Shown piece by piece: positions 1-8,292 of a stretch of 64,000 nt of DNA. Source of the DNA: Paenibacillus oralis (GTDB taxonomy: Bacteria; Bacillota; Bacilli; Paenibacillales; Paenibacillaceae); assembly GCF_003863965.1 (NCBI RefSeq), contig NZ_RRCN01000001.1, forward strand, positions 4,732,304 through 4,796,303, written 5' to 3'. The stretch's first letter is position 1. Each line of letters opens with the position of its first letter. A model generated the notes under the pieces. The model did not search any database, was not told where the DNA came from, and was given only the letters and a program-made list of their open reading frames with translations. Position numbers and translations under genes: made by a program.

Positions 1-256
1 TATCGAAGGCGTCCAAGTTCTCGACTTCCGAAAAATCAAAGTTTCGGGTGATCGTTTCTTCTCTCTGTGTGTTGATTGCGATTACATTTTGCCTGATTCC
101 TTCCGCACCTAAATTTGTTTCATACATTTTCGCCAGATGTCTGGGGATGATCCAATTATTCACGATGGGTTCATATAAAATGAACGCCGCTCCTGTAATG
201 ATAAGTACCATAGAGCTTATGGAATACCATCGATTGGCGGTTTTATTTTTGAACAC
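1..256 (-). CDS. Sortase, N-terminal part (cut by window edge)
   Basis: The reverse strand stays open from a GTG at 256 (or an ATG at 271) to the window edge. The GTG is preferred because GGGAGG lies about six bases before it. The visible 85 residues begin with a basic stretch and one membrane segment at about residues 11-30, then a linker with ETITRNFDFSEVENLDAFD. This layout, a short cytoplasmic tail, one anchor and an acidic linker, resembles the N-termini of class A type sortases of Bacillus and Paenibacillus, which join surface proteins to the cell wall. The catalytic Cys and Arg lie outside the window, so the call rests on the N-terminus alone. Another single-pass surface protein is possible. 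Confidence 0.4.
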   Translation of the reverse strand, partial: MFKNKTANRWYSISSMVLIITGAAFILYEPIVNNWIIPRHLAKMYETNLGAEGIRQNVIAINTQREETITRNFDFSEVENLDAFD

Positions 257-474
257 CGAAATCCCTCCCATGTAACTTTTATCTCTAGTTTAAGTTTCGC
301 TTTCGTTTCTTTATGATGGTACATTGAGAATGTTAAGAATCGTTAAAGGTGCAGAAAAAGAATAAATGATTTTGCCTATAGATGACAATGAGCGATGTGT
401 GGTTATTCTCTTTATTAGAACTTAACAAAAGGCCGGTACGATCAAATGAAGATCATTTGGAAGGGGAGACGGAA

Positions 475-690
475 ATGTCATCTCAGTACCGGAGTTTAAT
501 CTACGCCATTTTAAACCGAACGTATTTCGACTTAAAAATAAAGGCCAGGAAAGGAGGACGGAATTTCCATAACCGACTCCAAGCACAGACTTTCTTGAAT
601 AGCGATTGGTTCGAGACGTTATGTACTGCCATCGATCTTGACCCTTCTTTCGTAAGGAAGGCAATGCTTCTGGCTTCCGCAAACACCTAA
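475..690 (+). CDS. Small protein of unknown function, 71 residues
   Basis: The ATG at 475 follows an AAGGGGAG ribosome binding site; the frame is open further upstream but lacks a comparable site. The product is basic and mostly helical. Its C-terminal half reads FLNSDWFETLCTAIDLDPSF followed by VRKAM, a pattern I associate with small phage-derived or DNA-binding-like proteins of Bacillota, where a tryptophan-containing helix is followed by an LDP turn and a recognition-like helix. No function can be assigned. It sits alone between the sortase and the reverse-strand NlpC/P60 gene. Confidence 0.5.
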   Translation: MSSQYRSLIYAILNRTYFDLKIKARKGGRNFHNRLQAQTFLNSDWFETLCTAIDLDPSFVRKAMLLASANT

Positions 691-695
691 AACAA

Positions 696-731
696 CAAAA
701 TAATAAAAGAAGGGACATTGCTGTCCCTTCT
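696..731 (-). terminator. Rho-independent terminator for the NlpC/P60 gene
   Basis: A 10-bp perfect stem (AGAAGGGACA paired with TGTCCCTTCT, four-base loop) lies just past the stop at 748. On the reverse strand it is followed by a T-rich tract (696-707). Confidence 0.75.
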
Positions 732-747
732 GCTCGGTATGATATGG

Positions 748-1502
748 TTAGAGGACACTTCCGCCAAATACAAACCGATACTCCCAGTGTTTATCTTCGA
801 TGTTGTCGATTCTTACCCCGCCGGATTTTTCGGAATAGGTGTGCAAGATCTTTCCATTCCCCAAGTAGATGCCATTATGGCTAATACGTGCAGCGGATTT
901 ATCGATTCCGGAATAATTCGCACGCTTGCTTCCTTTATACGACATAAAGAACATAATGTCTCCCGGCTTCAAATCTCGCCAATCCGTTGAAGTTTTCCCG
1001 TTTTTTTTGACATACGTTGCCTGTGTTCTGGAATTGCCGGGAAGGATCAGCTCAGCTCCGTCTTTAAAAGCCTGTCGAACAAAGTCTGAGCAGTCGAAAG
1101 TTTGGTGTTGGAACGACTGGAGCCAAATTTGTAAGGCGTGCCCAAATACTTCATTCCGGCTTCAATGACATTTTCGGCCTTGCCGGCGGCCGATTGTTCG
1201 GTTTCGTTGGAAGAGGTGTCACTTGCGGATATGTACCGACTTTGGGTTGTGACATAACCGATCTTCCCTTGCCGATCTTGGACTCTGTACCAGTAAGCGT
1301 TCTTCTGTTCTAAAATATCTACATGTTCACCTGCCTCCAAGTAACGAATCCGTTCACCGCTCAGAGAAGGCTTGTCCCGAAAATTGACGCTTTTGACGAT
1401 GATAGCTTGGTTGCTTGCTATCGCATTAGCGTATTGTCCAGTGAATATCGTTCCGGCAATTAGCGTCGGCGCCAACAGAGCGGCAACTAGTTTCTTCTTC
1501 AT
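748..1502 (-). pseudogene. Secreted SH3b-NlpC/P60 endopeptidase, frameshifted
   Basis: The gene starts at 1502 behind AAGGAGGAG with a signal peptide (MKKKLVAALLAPTLIAG, cleavage after ANA). An SH3b domain follows at about residues 35-85 (VNFRDKPSLSGERIRYLEAG). A C-terminal NlpC/P60 domain begins YLGTPYKFGSSRSN. Just before the catalytic cysteine motif TFDCSDFVRQAF the frame shifts, near 1101-1104 in a run of three A; adding one base restores the reading. The rest is intact in the other frame down to 748, including the catalytic-histidine segment SHNGIYLGNGKILHTYS. Such enzymes cut peptide crosslinks in peptidoglycan. The single homopolymer lesion could be a recent mutation or a sequencing error; without it this would be an ordinary wall hydrolase of about 250 residues. 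Confidence 0.85.
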
Positions 1503-1667
1503 TATTTTTTACTCCTCCTTGATGTGTTTCCGCGATGTACGGGATCGCGGTCATAGTCAAGGCTATCACAGGGGAGGTAGTGGGCCTGGATGCACATTTT
1601 TCCAGTTGCTTAATCATTTCTTTAAAATACCGCATTATTGTCTTTTGTGAAGGGGCGGTGGGTTCCA

Positions 1668-2348
1668 TTGCACAATATTCATATCGGTTCATGGGTCTTG
1701 AACGGACAACTGATTCTGTATTTAAGTTTTGGAGCAGCCGGCTGGTTGATGTTGCGTTATCGCCTTCGAAATATGACGGAATGCCGGACAATGTTGTCCG
1801 TTGTAACCAACGCATTCTGGTTGTGGATCATCATTTGGAAGGCGAGCTTTCTGATTTTTAATCCCGTCGAGGTCATCCAACGGCCTGCTGCACTCCTTTA
1901 TTTTGATGGAGGAGAGCGTGGGGGATGGATAGCAAGCCTGGTTGCTGCAGTCTATATCTGGATTAGAACTGTAAAGTTGAATATCCCCTTACCATCATGG
2001 ACTGGTATTTTGACTGTATTTCTATTGTCGGGATGGTCGGCTTACCGGATGATGTTGGTCGTCGTCGGAGCGGAGCCTGCTTGGTTTCACGGGACAAGCG
2101 CCCTGTTATCCGCAGCCCTTCTTATCCTTCTCTTGTTTTCTTCGAGAGGCTTGGATTCGCTGAAAGGGGCAGATTATGCTGTTTGGTTCTCCGTTGGGCA
2201 TGTCATACTTTGGTTTTTGGTTCCTGATCGCCCCATTTGGGTTTTATCTTTCAGCAAGCAGCAGTTGTTTTTTCTTCTTATTGCCACGGGTTTGACCGGA
2301 TGGGGCTGGTTGAAAGAAATGAAGCTAAGAGGAGGTTTCCATGGATAA
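1668..2348 (+). CDS. Multi-pass membrane protein upstream of ccdA
   Basis: I chose TTG at 1668 because GGTGGG lies five bases upstream; an in-frame TTG at 1638 is an alternative. The 226-residue product is almost entirely membrane segments, about six or seven helices separated by short loops (WGWLKEMK near the end). It overlaps ccdA by eight bases and so is translationally coupled to it. The first helix (IHIGSWVLNGQLILYLSFGA) faintly recalls the N-terminus of prolipoprotein diacylglyceryl transferases, but I do not see the rest of that family's signature. Context suggests a role in thiol-redox or cytochrome maturation at the membrane; the function is otherwise unknown. Confidence 0.65.
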   Translation: MHNIHIGSWVLNGQLILYLSFGAAGWLMLRYRLRNMTECRTMLSVVTNAFWLWIIIWKASFLIFNPVEVIQRPAALLYFDGGERGGWIASLVAAVYIWIRTVKLNIPLPSWTGILTVFLLSGWSAYRMMLVVVGAEPAWFHGTSALLSAALLILLLFSSRGLDSLKGADYAVWFSVGHVILWFLVPDRPIWVLSFSKQQLFFLLIATGLTGWGWLKEMKLRGGFHG

Positions 2349-3063
2349 TATTTCGATTATTGCAGCCTTGGCAGCGGGGGTACTGTCTTTTTTATCCCCG
2401 TGTGTATTTCCGCTCATTCCCGCTTACATTTCCCATCTTACCGGCTCATCCGTCCAAGATGGCAAGCTGGCCGTACATAGGGGGAAGATGATGGTGCTAT
2501 CGCTGTTTTTTATTACCGGCTTTAGCTTCGTATTCATCGCGATGGGGGCATCGGCAAGCTTTATTGGCCGTTTTTTTGCTGAACAACGTGATTTAATCCA
2601 AAAAGTAAGCGGTCTTTTGATTATTGTGTTTGGCTTGCAAATGGCCGGAATTTTGAATCTCAGGTTGTTGGCGTCCGGTAAAATATGGGATATTCAATCG
2701 AAGAAGAGCCACGGAGCTATTCGTTCGCTGCTTACCGGCGTAGCCTTTGGCGCAGGCTGGAGTCCTTGCATCGGTTTGGCTCTATCATCGATTCTGCTCC
2801 TGGCCGGGTCTGCTGAAACGTTGTGGAACGGGGTTGGTCTGCTCACCGTGTATTCGCTGGGTATGGGGTTGCCGTTTCTGTTGATTTCATGGTTGTTGAC
2901 GTACTCGCTCAAACTGATGAAAAAAATGAATCGATGGATTCCCCTTCTTTCCAAACTGAATGGTTGGCTGCTGATCGGGCTCGGATTTTTGTTGTTTACC
3001 GGACAATTGCAGAAAATGAGTGCTTGGCTGGCCCAATATACGTTTTGGGAGATTAATTTTTAA
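2341..3063 (+). CDS. ccdA: CcdA/DsbD-like thiol-disulfide transporter
   Basis: The 240-residue product has six hydrophobic segments and the two cysteine motifs of the CcdA family: FLSPCVFPLIPAYISHLTG in the first helix and GAGWSPCIG near residue 140. CcdA carries reducing equivalents across the membrane from cytoplasmic thioredoxin to extracytoplasmic thioredoxin-like proteins, which keep cytochrome c apoproteins or spore proteins reduced. The start lies inside the end of the preceding membrane gene, behind AGAGGAGG. A TlpA-type thioredoxin follows 18 bases downstream, the expected electron acceptor. Confidence 0.92.
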   Translation: MDNISIIAALAAGVLSFLSPCVFPLIPAYISHLTGSSVQDGKLAVHRGKMMVLSLFFITGFSFVFIAMGASASFIGRFFAEQRDLIQKVSGLLIIVFGLQMAGILNLRLLASGKIWDIQSKKSHGAIRSLLTGVAFGAGWSPCIGLALSSILLLAGSAETLWNGVGLLTVYSLGMGLPFLLISWLLTYSLKLMKKMNRWIPLLSKLNGWLLIGLGFLLFTGQLQKMSAWLAQYTFWEINF

Positions 3064-3081
3064 CGAGAGGAGACAATTCGG

Positions 3082-3639
3082 ATGAAAAAAAGCATCATTG
3101 CTGTACTTGTCTTGATCGGACTCATTGTTTACGGCGCGTATGATTATTTGAAAAAGTCGCCTTCGGAAACTGCACAAACTGTGGAGCCGGTTACTGAGGA
3201 ATTGGAGACGGGGATTCAGAAGGGGCAATTGGCGCCAGACTTTACGCTTATGGATCTAGAGGGGAACCCGGTCAAACTGTCTGATTTTAAGGGGAAGAGA
3301 GTCCTGCTTAATTTTTGGGCGACCTGGTGTCCGCCATGCCGGGTGGAAATGCCCCACATGCAAAAATTTTATGAAGACTATGAGTCGGAGGACGTGGTGA
3401 TCCTGGGGGTTAACATGACCCTTACCGAGGAAAATCCGGATGGCGTTCAAAACTTTGTGAAGGATGAACAGCTTACGTTTCCCATCGTGTTGGACAAGGA
3501 GGGAGACGCTCTGCAAACCTATCAAGTTATTGCTTATCCCACGACTTACCTGCTGGATTCGACAGGAGTGATTCGGGAAAAGTTTATGGGAGCGATTAAT
3601 TATGAAATCATGGAGAAATATGTTGCTGAAATTGAATAA
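3082..3639 (+). CDS. Membrane-anchored TlpA/ResA-type thioredoxin
   Basis: The 185-residue product has an N-terminal membrane anchor (about residues 4-22), a short linker and a TlpA/AhpC-type thioredoxin domain starting GQLAPDFTLMDLEGNPVKLS. The active site is FWATWCPPCRVEMP, and the cis-proline loop is AYPTTYLLD. ResA and its relatives reduce haem-binding cysteines of apocytochrome c outside the membrane and are themselves reduced by CcdA, encoded immediately upstream. The ribosome binding site is GAGAGGAGA. Whether it acts on cytochrome c (ResA) or on spore proteins (StoA) cannot be told from sequence alone. Confidence 0.9.
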   Translation: MKKSIIAVLVLIGLIVYGAYDYLKKSPSETAQTVEPVTEELETGIQKGQLAPDFTLMDLEGNPVKLSDFKGKRVLLNFWATWCPPCRVEMPHMQKFYEDYESEDVVILGVNMTLTEENPDGVQNFVKDEQLTFPIVLDKEGDALQTYQVIAYPTTYLLDSTGVIREKFMGAINYEIMEKYVAEIE

Positions 3640-4018
3640 AAGAGGATAGGTGACTCATCTAGTATTTGGTTGATTTCATGAGGCAAGCAATGCAGAGCTC
3701 CGGTGCTCAGTATTCATAATCACTATCCTATGATGGTCTTCAGGATGAATTGATCTGATTTAGTTAGCTCAAAATGGCGATATTCTCAGCCGGTATTTCA
3801 TTAAAGATACCAAAAGTAGCGCTGTTTATGTAATCAGCGCTTTTGGGTATGACGATTCACCTGAAGGCTAAGTAATTATTAAGTAACTTCAAGTAAACAG
3901 GTGTATTGATATTACTATCAAATAAATCATGTGAGCTTTCCCCAAATAATAAATTGTTATCTAGACTTTTCACGTAGGGACGAATGTTCTTCGGAACACA
4001 CAAAGCAAGCGATTGAAC
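3640..4018. other. Intergenic stretch without a convincing gene
   Basis: About 380 bases, AT-rich, between the thioredoxin gene and the tad-like remnant. It holds the terminator at 3811-3846. I see no frame with coding character. Confidence 0.6.
3811..3846 (+). terminator. Terminator of the ccdA-tlpA operon
   Basis: AGCGCTG pairs with CAGCGCT around a 10-base loop. The stem extends with CCAAAAG against CTTTTGG, so the T-rich side follows the GC stem. Confidence 0.6.
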
Positions 4019-4873
4019 TTAAATATCTTTACATCGTTGAATTGCCCGATAAAATACGGGCAATTCATAAGGCATGGCTGAGCCGCAGAGTATTCGTATA
4101 TCTGCGTTCACGAATGCTTCAGGTAACCTTTTTTCGTCGAGAACACCACAATCGGTCACGATAACATTATAGTCCTGGTTCAACTCGTTCGTAAAATAGA
4201 GATCATGTCCTTCAATTGCATAAGCTTGCCCTTTTTGCTCTGGTTGAAAAAGCTGCACGATGTGCGCTAGATGCTTACTTATATTTGCCTCTACATAACA
4301 AGCAGACCCTCCATGTTGGTTTATCCAACACATCAAATTCATCGCGGTCGTTGTCACTCCTACGCGTCTGTCGCTTCCAGCAATGGCAACCTTAATATTT
4401 TTACATTCAAAACGGTACTGTTGTTCTTCGTAAGTGGGAGAGTCTTACCTTATGATATCTGCTACGGTTGAGACTGGAGAGATGAATCGCTGCATTCCTT
4501 GTTCAGAAAAACACTCTCTAATTTCATCACGCAACGGATCGATTTCATCAGCTGTTACAATATTCGTAATGCTTACATTCGTCAATTGAAGCAGAAGAGG
4601 GCTGCTTTCCGGCAGCCCGATCGCAATCACAATAAGACGGATTTCATACATGGTTTGAAACGATAATAGAGCTTGAACTATCTCATCATCAGGTTCAAGA
4701 ATCGCCTTTCGATCAATGGCTACGGACCGTACATGACTGAAATGCCGCATGTCTTTGACCACAAAAGACAGGAGTGAAAACTGCCCCGTCAGTTTCTTTA
4801 CCGGCAGATTCTGTTCTTGCTCTATCATATCCAATAAATTGACGTGATCGTTACTGGTCAGATACAAAATCAT
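4019..4873 (-). pseudogene. TadZ/CpaE-like ATPase remnant with in-frame stop
   Basis: One reverse frame runs from ATG at 4873 to 4019 but is broken by a TAA at 4445-4447. The first 142 residues (MILYLTSNDHVNLLDMIEQ) could be a receiver-like domain. Past the stop, in the same frame, comes VAIAGSDRRVGVTTTAMNL, a P-loop of the ParA/MinD type, then DYNVIVTDCG, the usual hydrophobic strand ending in aspartate. The order of receiver-like domain then atypical ParA ATPase fits TadZ/CpaE, which places Flp-type pilus machinery in the cell. The 3' end is short for such a protein (about 284 codons in all). With the SAF fragment upstream it looks like debris of a tad-like operon. Two separate small genes instead of one broken gene is less likely. 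Confidence 0.6.
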
Positions 4874-4875
4874 AG

Positions 4876-4965
4876 TCAGCCTTCCTTCATAAACAATAAA
4901 ATCGTCCCCACAATTACAAGAGCGACATAAAGGAAAAGCTCAAGAATCTGTTTCTTTTTGTCCAC
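4876..4965 (-). CDS. 29-residue membrane peptide
   Basis: The GTG at 4965 is preceded by GGGAGGACGATAAGGC and opens MDKKKQILELFLYVALVIVG followed by TILLFMKEG. A charged N-terminus leads into a single hydrophobic helix. It ends three bases before the ATG of the TadZ-like frame and starts right after the end of the SAF-domain fragment, so the three were one operon. Small single-span proteins occur between pilus assembly genes, but I do not recognise a family. Confidence 0.5.
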   Translation of the reverse strand: MDKKKQILELFLYVALVIVGTILLFMKEG

Positions 4966-4968
4966 GCC

Positions 4969-5045
4969 TTATCGTCCTCCCGCCGTTCCCATATAAGCGA
5001 ACTTATACTCGGGAATCTCAAAATGAACATGCATTCGTTTGGAAG
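4969..5045 (-). pseudogene. C-terminal end of a SAF-domain (CpaB-like) protein
   Basis: The reverse frame ending at 4969 reads PSKRMHVHFEIPEYKFAYMG and TAGGR before its stop, which resembles the last residues of SAF-domain proteins of the CpaB/RcpC kind. Open reading of this kind stops near 5045, where forward-strand MFS sequence begins. Only about 25 residues remain, so the family call is tentative. It shares an operon with the membrane peptide and the TadZ-like frame. Confidence 0.4.
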
Positions 5046-5258
5046 GGATCGGAGAATTTGTCGGTGTCTATGATTATCGCCGGTTCCAATCTGGGCGTGT
5101 TTTCTTCCCCTTATATCATAAATAAAATACCTGAGTTCTTCGGAAAAGACTTGACGATGTTCCCCTTCCTGTTTGCCGGTATCTGCTTTACCGTATTGGC
5201 TGCGGGAGCACTGATCTTCTATATGTTCCATAAGAAAAAGGAGGCCGTTGCCCTTTGA
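5046..5258 (+). pseudogene. C-terminal fragment of an MFS transporter
   Basis: The frame reads GSENLSVSMIIAGSNLGVFS then SPYIINKIPEFFGKDLT and a final helix with a lysine-rich tail. This is the last two helices of a major facilitator transporter. The other ten helices are missing: immediately upstream is the opposite-strand SAF fragment. Its stop overlaps the TTG start of the GH78 gene (TTTGA), so the intact ancestor was probably the oligosaccharide importer of a rhamnoside operon. Confidence 0.7.
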
Positions 5259-8212
5259 ATCATTTAAGCACTTTCAGCCTGGTTGATATGACAGTAAATT
5301 CCCAAGTAAACCCCCGGCTCATTAATGAACAAGAAAAGATTTATTTCAGTTGGAAAATGCAATCGGATCATGTTGGCATTAAGCAGGCCTCCTACCAAAT
5401 TGAATTATATAAAAAAACTGAAAATGGCATAACGGCTGTGTGGAATAGTAATCTTGCATACACCAATAACTCCATCAACATTCTCTATGAGGGTGAGCCG
5501 CTGGAATGTGAGCAGAAATATTACTGGAAGACAACCGTTCGCGATCAAAATGACAACCCGTGCATATCTGAGGAGCAGTTTTTTATAACCGGCTGCGATT
5601 GGTCAGACGCTTTCTGGATCACAACCCGGGAGAAGATGAGCTTGCCCGTATTTACATCAAATATAAAAACAGATACGGCAAAAGAGCTTGAGAACGTAAT
5701 CCTGTATGCATCATCCCTAGGGGTGTATGACATACAGATTAACGGTACGCCGATTGCCGAGCAAGCCACAGGACAATGGGAGGTCCTCTCGCCTGGATGG
5801 AGTGACTACCATCAGTTAATCCATTATCAAGCCTATGATATAACAAGCCTCGCGGCGAGCGGTGAGCTGCTTGTGGAATCGTATCTGGGAAATGGCTGGT
5901 TTCTGGGGCAGATCAGTAAAAATTCTTTTTATGAAAACATTTTTAGCGATCAACAAAAGAAACATTGCTTTATTGGGAAAATCGTCTTTCTTTATAAGGA
6001 TGGCACAAAAGAAGAGCATTGTACCAGCAAGGAAACCTGGAAATATTTTAATGATGATACCGTTATAGAGAATGACTTTTACAACGGAGAAGTGGTTGAC
6101 TTCACCAAGCAAAATCGCCCCGGCGAATATTTTGATGCGGAATATCCCCTGTTCAGCGAGGATCAAGCAGCTATGAAAAAGCGCCTGCAGCCCAGTAATC
6201 GGGCGCTAGTCTTGCTGGAGGCAGAGAAAACGATACAACCGCAGAGCGGATATGTATATTTTGCGGAAGAAGTGACCACGCATAAGAATGCAGATTTGGG
6301 AGCGGTTGCTATAACCAAGGTAGATATGACGGAGCCGGTTCGCCTTATTAAGGATCAAATCCTTGTCATCGACTTTGGCCAAAACTGTTCGGCAGTGTTT
6401 ACGGCATACATGAGTACGGAAAGCGGCAAAACAACGACAGTCCAATTTCATACAGGGGAAATGATCAACGACGGGAAGCGAAATAAAGAAAGCGAGAATG
6501 GCGGAAGTGACGGCCCCAGGTATACGGTTTACCGGGAAAATTTAAGCACCCCTATGGGAGGGGAATGTTTATCCAGGGATATTGTTGTATTTAATGATAC
6601 TTCAGAAATCATGTATAGGCCCAAGTATACGTATCACGGCTTCCGATATCTTGAAATCAAGGCTGATGCTACGCTCATCATTAATCGGATCGTGATGAAT
6701 CCGATGAGTTCGATCACCAGGCGGCTGGGTTATATCAAAACATCCAATGAACATGTTAATCAGTTGTTTCAAAATACGCTGTGGAGCCAAAAATCCAATT
6801 ATTTCTCTATTCCTACGGATTGCCCGCAACGGTCGGAAAGAGTGGGGTGGCTGGGCGATGCTCAGATTTTTCTTCCCACTGCCCTATATAACTATGACAG
6901 CTTTTCGTTCATTCAGCATTATATCGATGTGATGAACAACAGCAGTACAGACAAGATATACAGCTCCATCATTCCGCAGGCGTTTGTCCCCAGGTTCTCC
7001 AATTTATATGCTTCTGGTTGGACAGATGCGGGAATTACCATCCCTTGGAACTTGTACAAATTTACCGGTAATCCATATGATCTGGAGAAATATTATCATC
7101 GAATGCACAGCTATATGGAGGATATCGGGGATTTAGACACTGTAGAGACCAACTATGATGAGAATATTTTTGGAGACTGGTTGTCCTTTCAGGGAACTTC
7201 GACCATCTTTATGAATTTGATGTACCGGGCCTATTGTGCTGATATAATGAGGGAAATATCCAGGCGACTAGGGAAAGCAGAGAATGAAAGAAGATATTTG
7301 CAGTTATTTGAAAAAGTCAAAGCGCATGTGTTATCCGAGTATGTGAGGGATGAAGACGGGAAATTCACGTTATTGACCGCTTCCAGAGACAAGATGACGA
7401 AGAGCTACCACGATTATCCGATTGTTGATAATGCGCAAACGGGTCTAACCTGGTTTTTAAAATTAAAGCTATACAAGAATGAAGCTCAGCGAATCAAAGC
7501 ATTGAACCTGCTTCAGCACAACATTGAAAATATTAATCAATCGTACAGGCCGGGGTATCCCGAAAAGTCATTGGCTGTAGGTTTCCTGGGAGTAGACGTA
7601 TTGCTGCCTGTCCTTACGGAACATGGAGGCTCTGAAACGGCTTACGATTTATTATTGAGCGAGGAGATGCCTTCGTGGTTGTACTCTGTTAAGCATGGGG
7701 CGACTACGATTTGGGAGCGGTGGAATTCGTACTCTACGGAAAACAGCTTCTTCAATGCGCGGATGAATTCCTTTAACCATTATTCTTATGGTTCTGTAAT
7801 AGAATGGATGTATAAATATATGGCGGGTATTCGTATTAACGCGGCAAATGAAGATTCCCGGTTCATCGAGTTGCGCCCCATGATCGACCGGGGCTGCCAG
7901 TATAATACGCAATCCCGAATCAAGGAAGTTGACAGCAGCTATGATTCGATCTACGGACCTATTATTTCCAATTGGCGTTCAGACGGCCAAAAATTGACTC
8001 ATTATTTTGCAAGTATCCCGGCAAATGCCGAAGCAGTGTTGTATCTGGATATGGGGGCGATCCCGCATAACTCCTGTCAATCCTGTTATGGGGCGGATTT
8101 TGCAGGCGTTGAATTGAAAGATAACATTTATTATGCAAAATATATCCTGAAATCAGGCAGTTATGAATTTTTGATGCAGGACCACTCGATTGCGGTAAGC
8201 TCCCCAAGATAA
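5255..8212 (+). CDS. Alpha-L-rhamnosidase, GH78
   Basis: The 985-residue protein has no signal peptide. It follows the GH78 domain order: an N-terminal Fn3-like domain (residues about 10-110), a jelly-roll domain with GNGWFLGQ, a second beta domain (VIDFGQNCSAVFTAYM), then the alpha/alpha six-barrel. The catalytic region shows DCPQRSERVGWLGDAQIF, DWLSFQGTSTIF and GATTIWERWNSYS, and a C-terminal beta domain follows. These enzymes release terminal alpha-L-rhamnose from rhamnogalacturonan or plant glycosides; here the substrate must be imported first. The TTG start is coupled to the truncated MFS gene and lies behind AAGGAGG. A hairpin follows at 8219. The damaged AraC gene downstream was probably its regulator. 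Confidence 0.9.
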   Translation: MNHLSTFSLVDMTVNSQVNPRLINEQEKIYFSWKMQSDHVGIKQASYQIELYKKTENGITAVWNSNLAYTNNSINILYEGEPLECEQKYYWKTTVRDQNDNPCISEEQFFITGCDWSDAFWITTREKMSLPVFTSNIKTDTAKELENVILYASSLGVYDIQINGTPIAEQATGQWEVLSPGWSDYHQLIHYQAYDITSLAASGELLVESYLGNGWFLGQISKNSFYENIFSDQQKKHCFIGKIVFLYKDGTKEEHCTSKETWKYFNDDTVIENDFYNGEVVDFTKQNRPGEYFDAEYPLFSEDQAAMKKRLQPSNRALVLLEAEKTIQPQSGYVYFAEEVTTHKNADLGAVAITKVDMTEPVRLIKDQILVIDFGQNCSAVFTAYMSTESGKTTTVQFHTGEMINDGKRNKESENGGSDGPRYTVYRENLSTPMGGECLSRDIVVFNDTSEIMYRPKYTYHGFRYLEIKADATLIINRIVMNPMSSITRRLGYIKTSNEHVNQLFQNTLWSQKSNYFSIPTDCPQRSERVGWLGDAQIFLPTALYNYDSFSFIQHYIDVMNNSSTDKIYSSIIPQAFVPRFSNLYASGWTDAGITIPWNLYKFTGNPYDLEKYYHRMHSYMEDIGDLDTVETNYDENIFGDWLSFQGTSTIFMNLMYRAYCADIMREISRRLGKAENERRYLQLFEKVKAHVLSEYVRDEDGKFTLLTASRDKMTKSYHDYPIVDNAQTGLTWFLKLKLYKNEAQRIKALNLLQHNIENINQSYRPGYPEKSLAVGFLGVDVLLPVLTEHGGSETAYDLLLSEEMPSWLYSVKHGATTIWERWNSYSTENSFFNARMNSFNHYSYGSVIEWMYKYMAGIRINAANEDSRFIELRPMIDRGCQYNTQSRIKEVDSSYDSIYGPIISNWRSDGQKLTHYFASIPANAEAVLYLDMGAIPHNSCQSCYGADFAGVELKDNIYYAKYILKSGSYEFLMQDHSIAVSSPR

Positions 8213-8218
8213 AATGAT

Positions 8219-8245
8219 ACGGAGGGGATGGAGCATCCCCTCCGT
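8219..8245 (+). terminator. Hairpin after the rhamnosidase gene
   Basis: ACGGAGGGGATG pairs perfectly with its complement across a four-base loop, seven bases after the stop. The T-run behind it is poor, so termination is likely but not certain. Confidence 0.6.
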
Positions 8246-8292
8246 AATCCTTTATAAAGTTCTGAACTGTTTTTTTATAAGGAGGCTTTTCA

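Noticed and set aside
48..275. A 75-codon forward frame at the window start
   Set aside because: It is the complement of the sortase-like N-terminus and lacks a ribosome binding site.
4038..4067. Perfect 11-bp hairpin TGAATTGCCCG near the end of the TadZ-like frame
   Set aside because: It lies inside coding text (YELPVFYRAIQ) with no T-run, so I do not call it a terminator.
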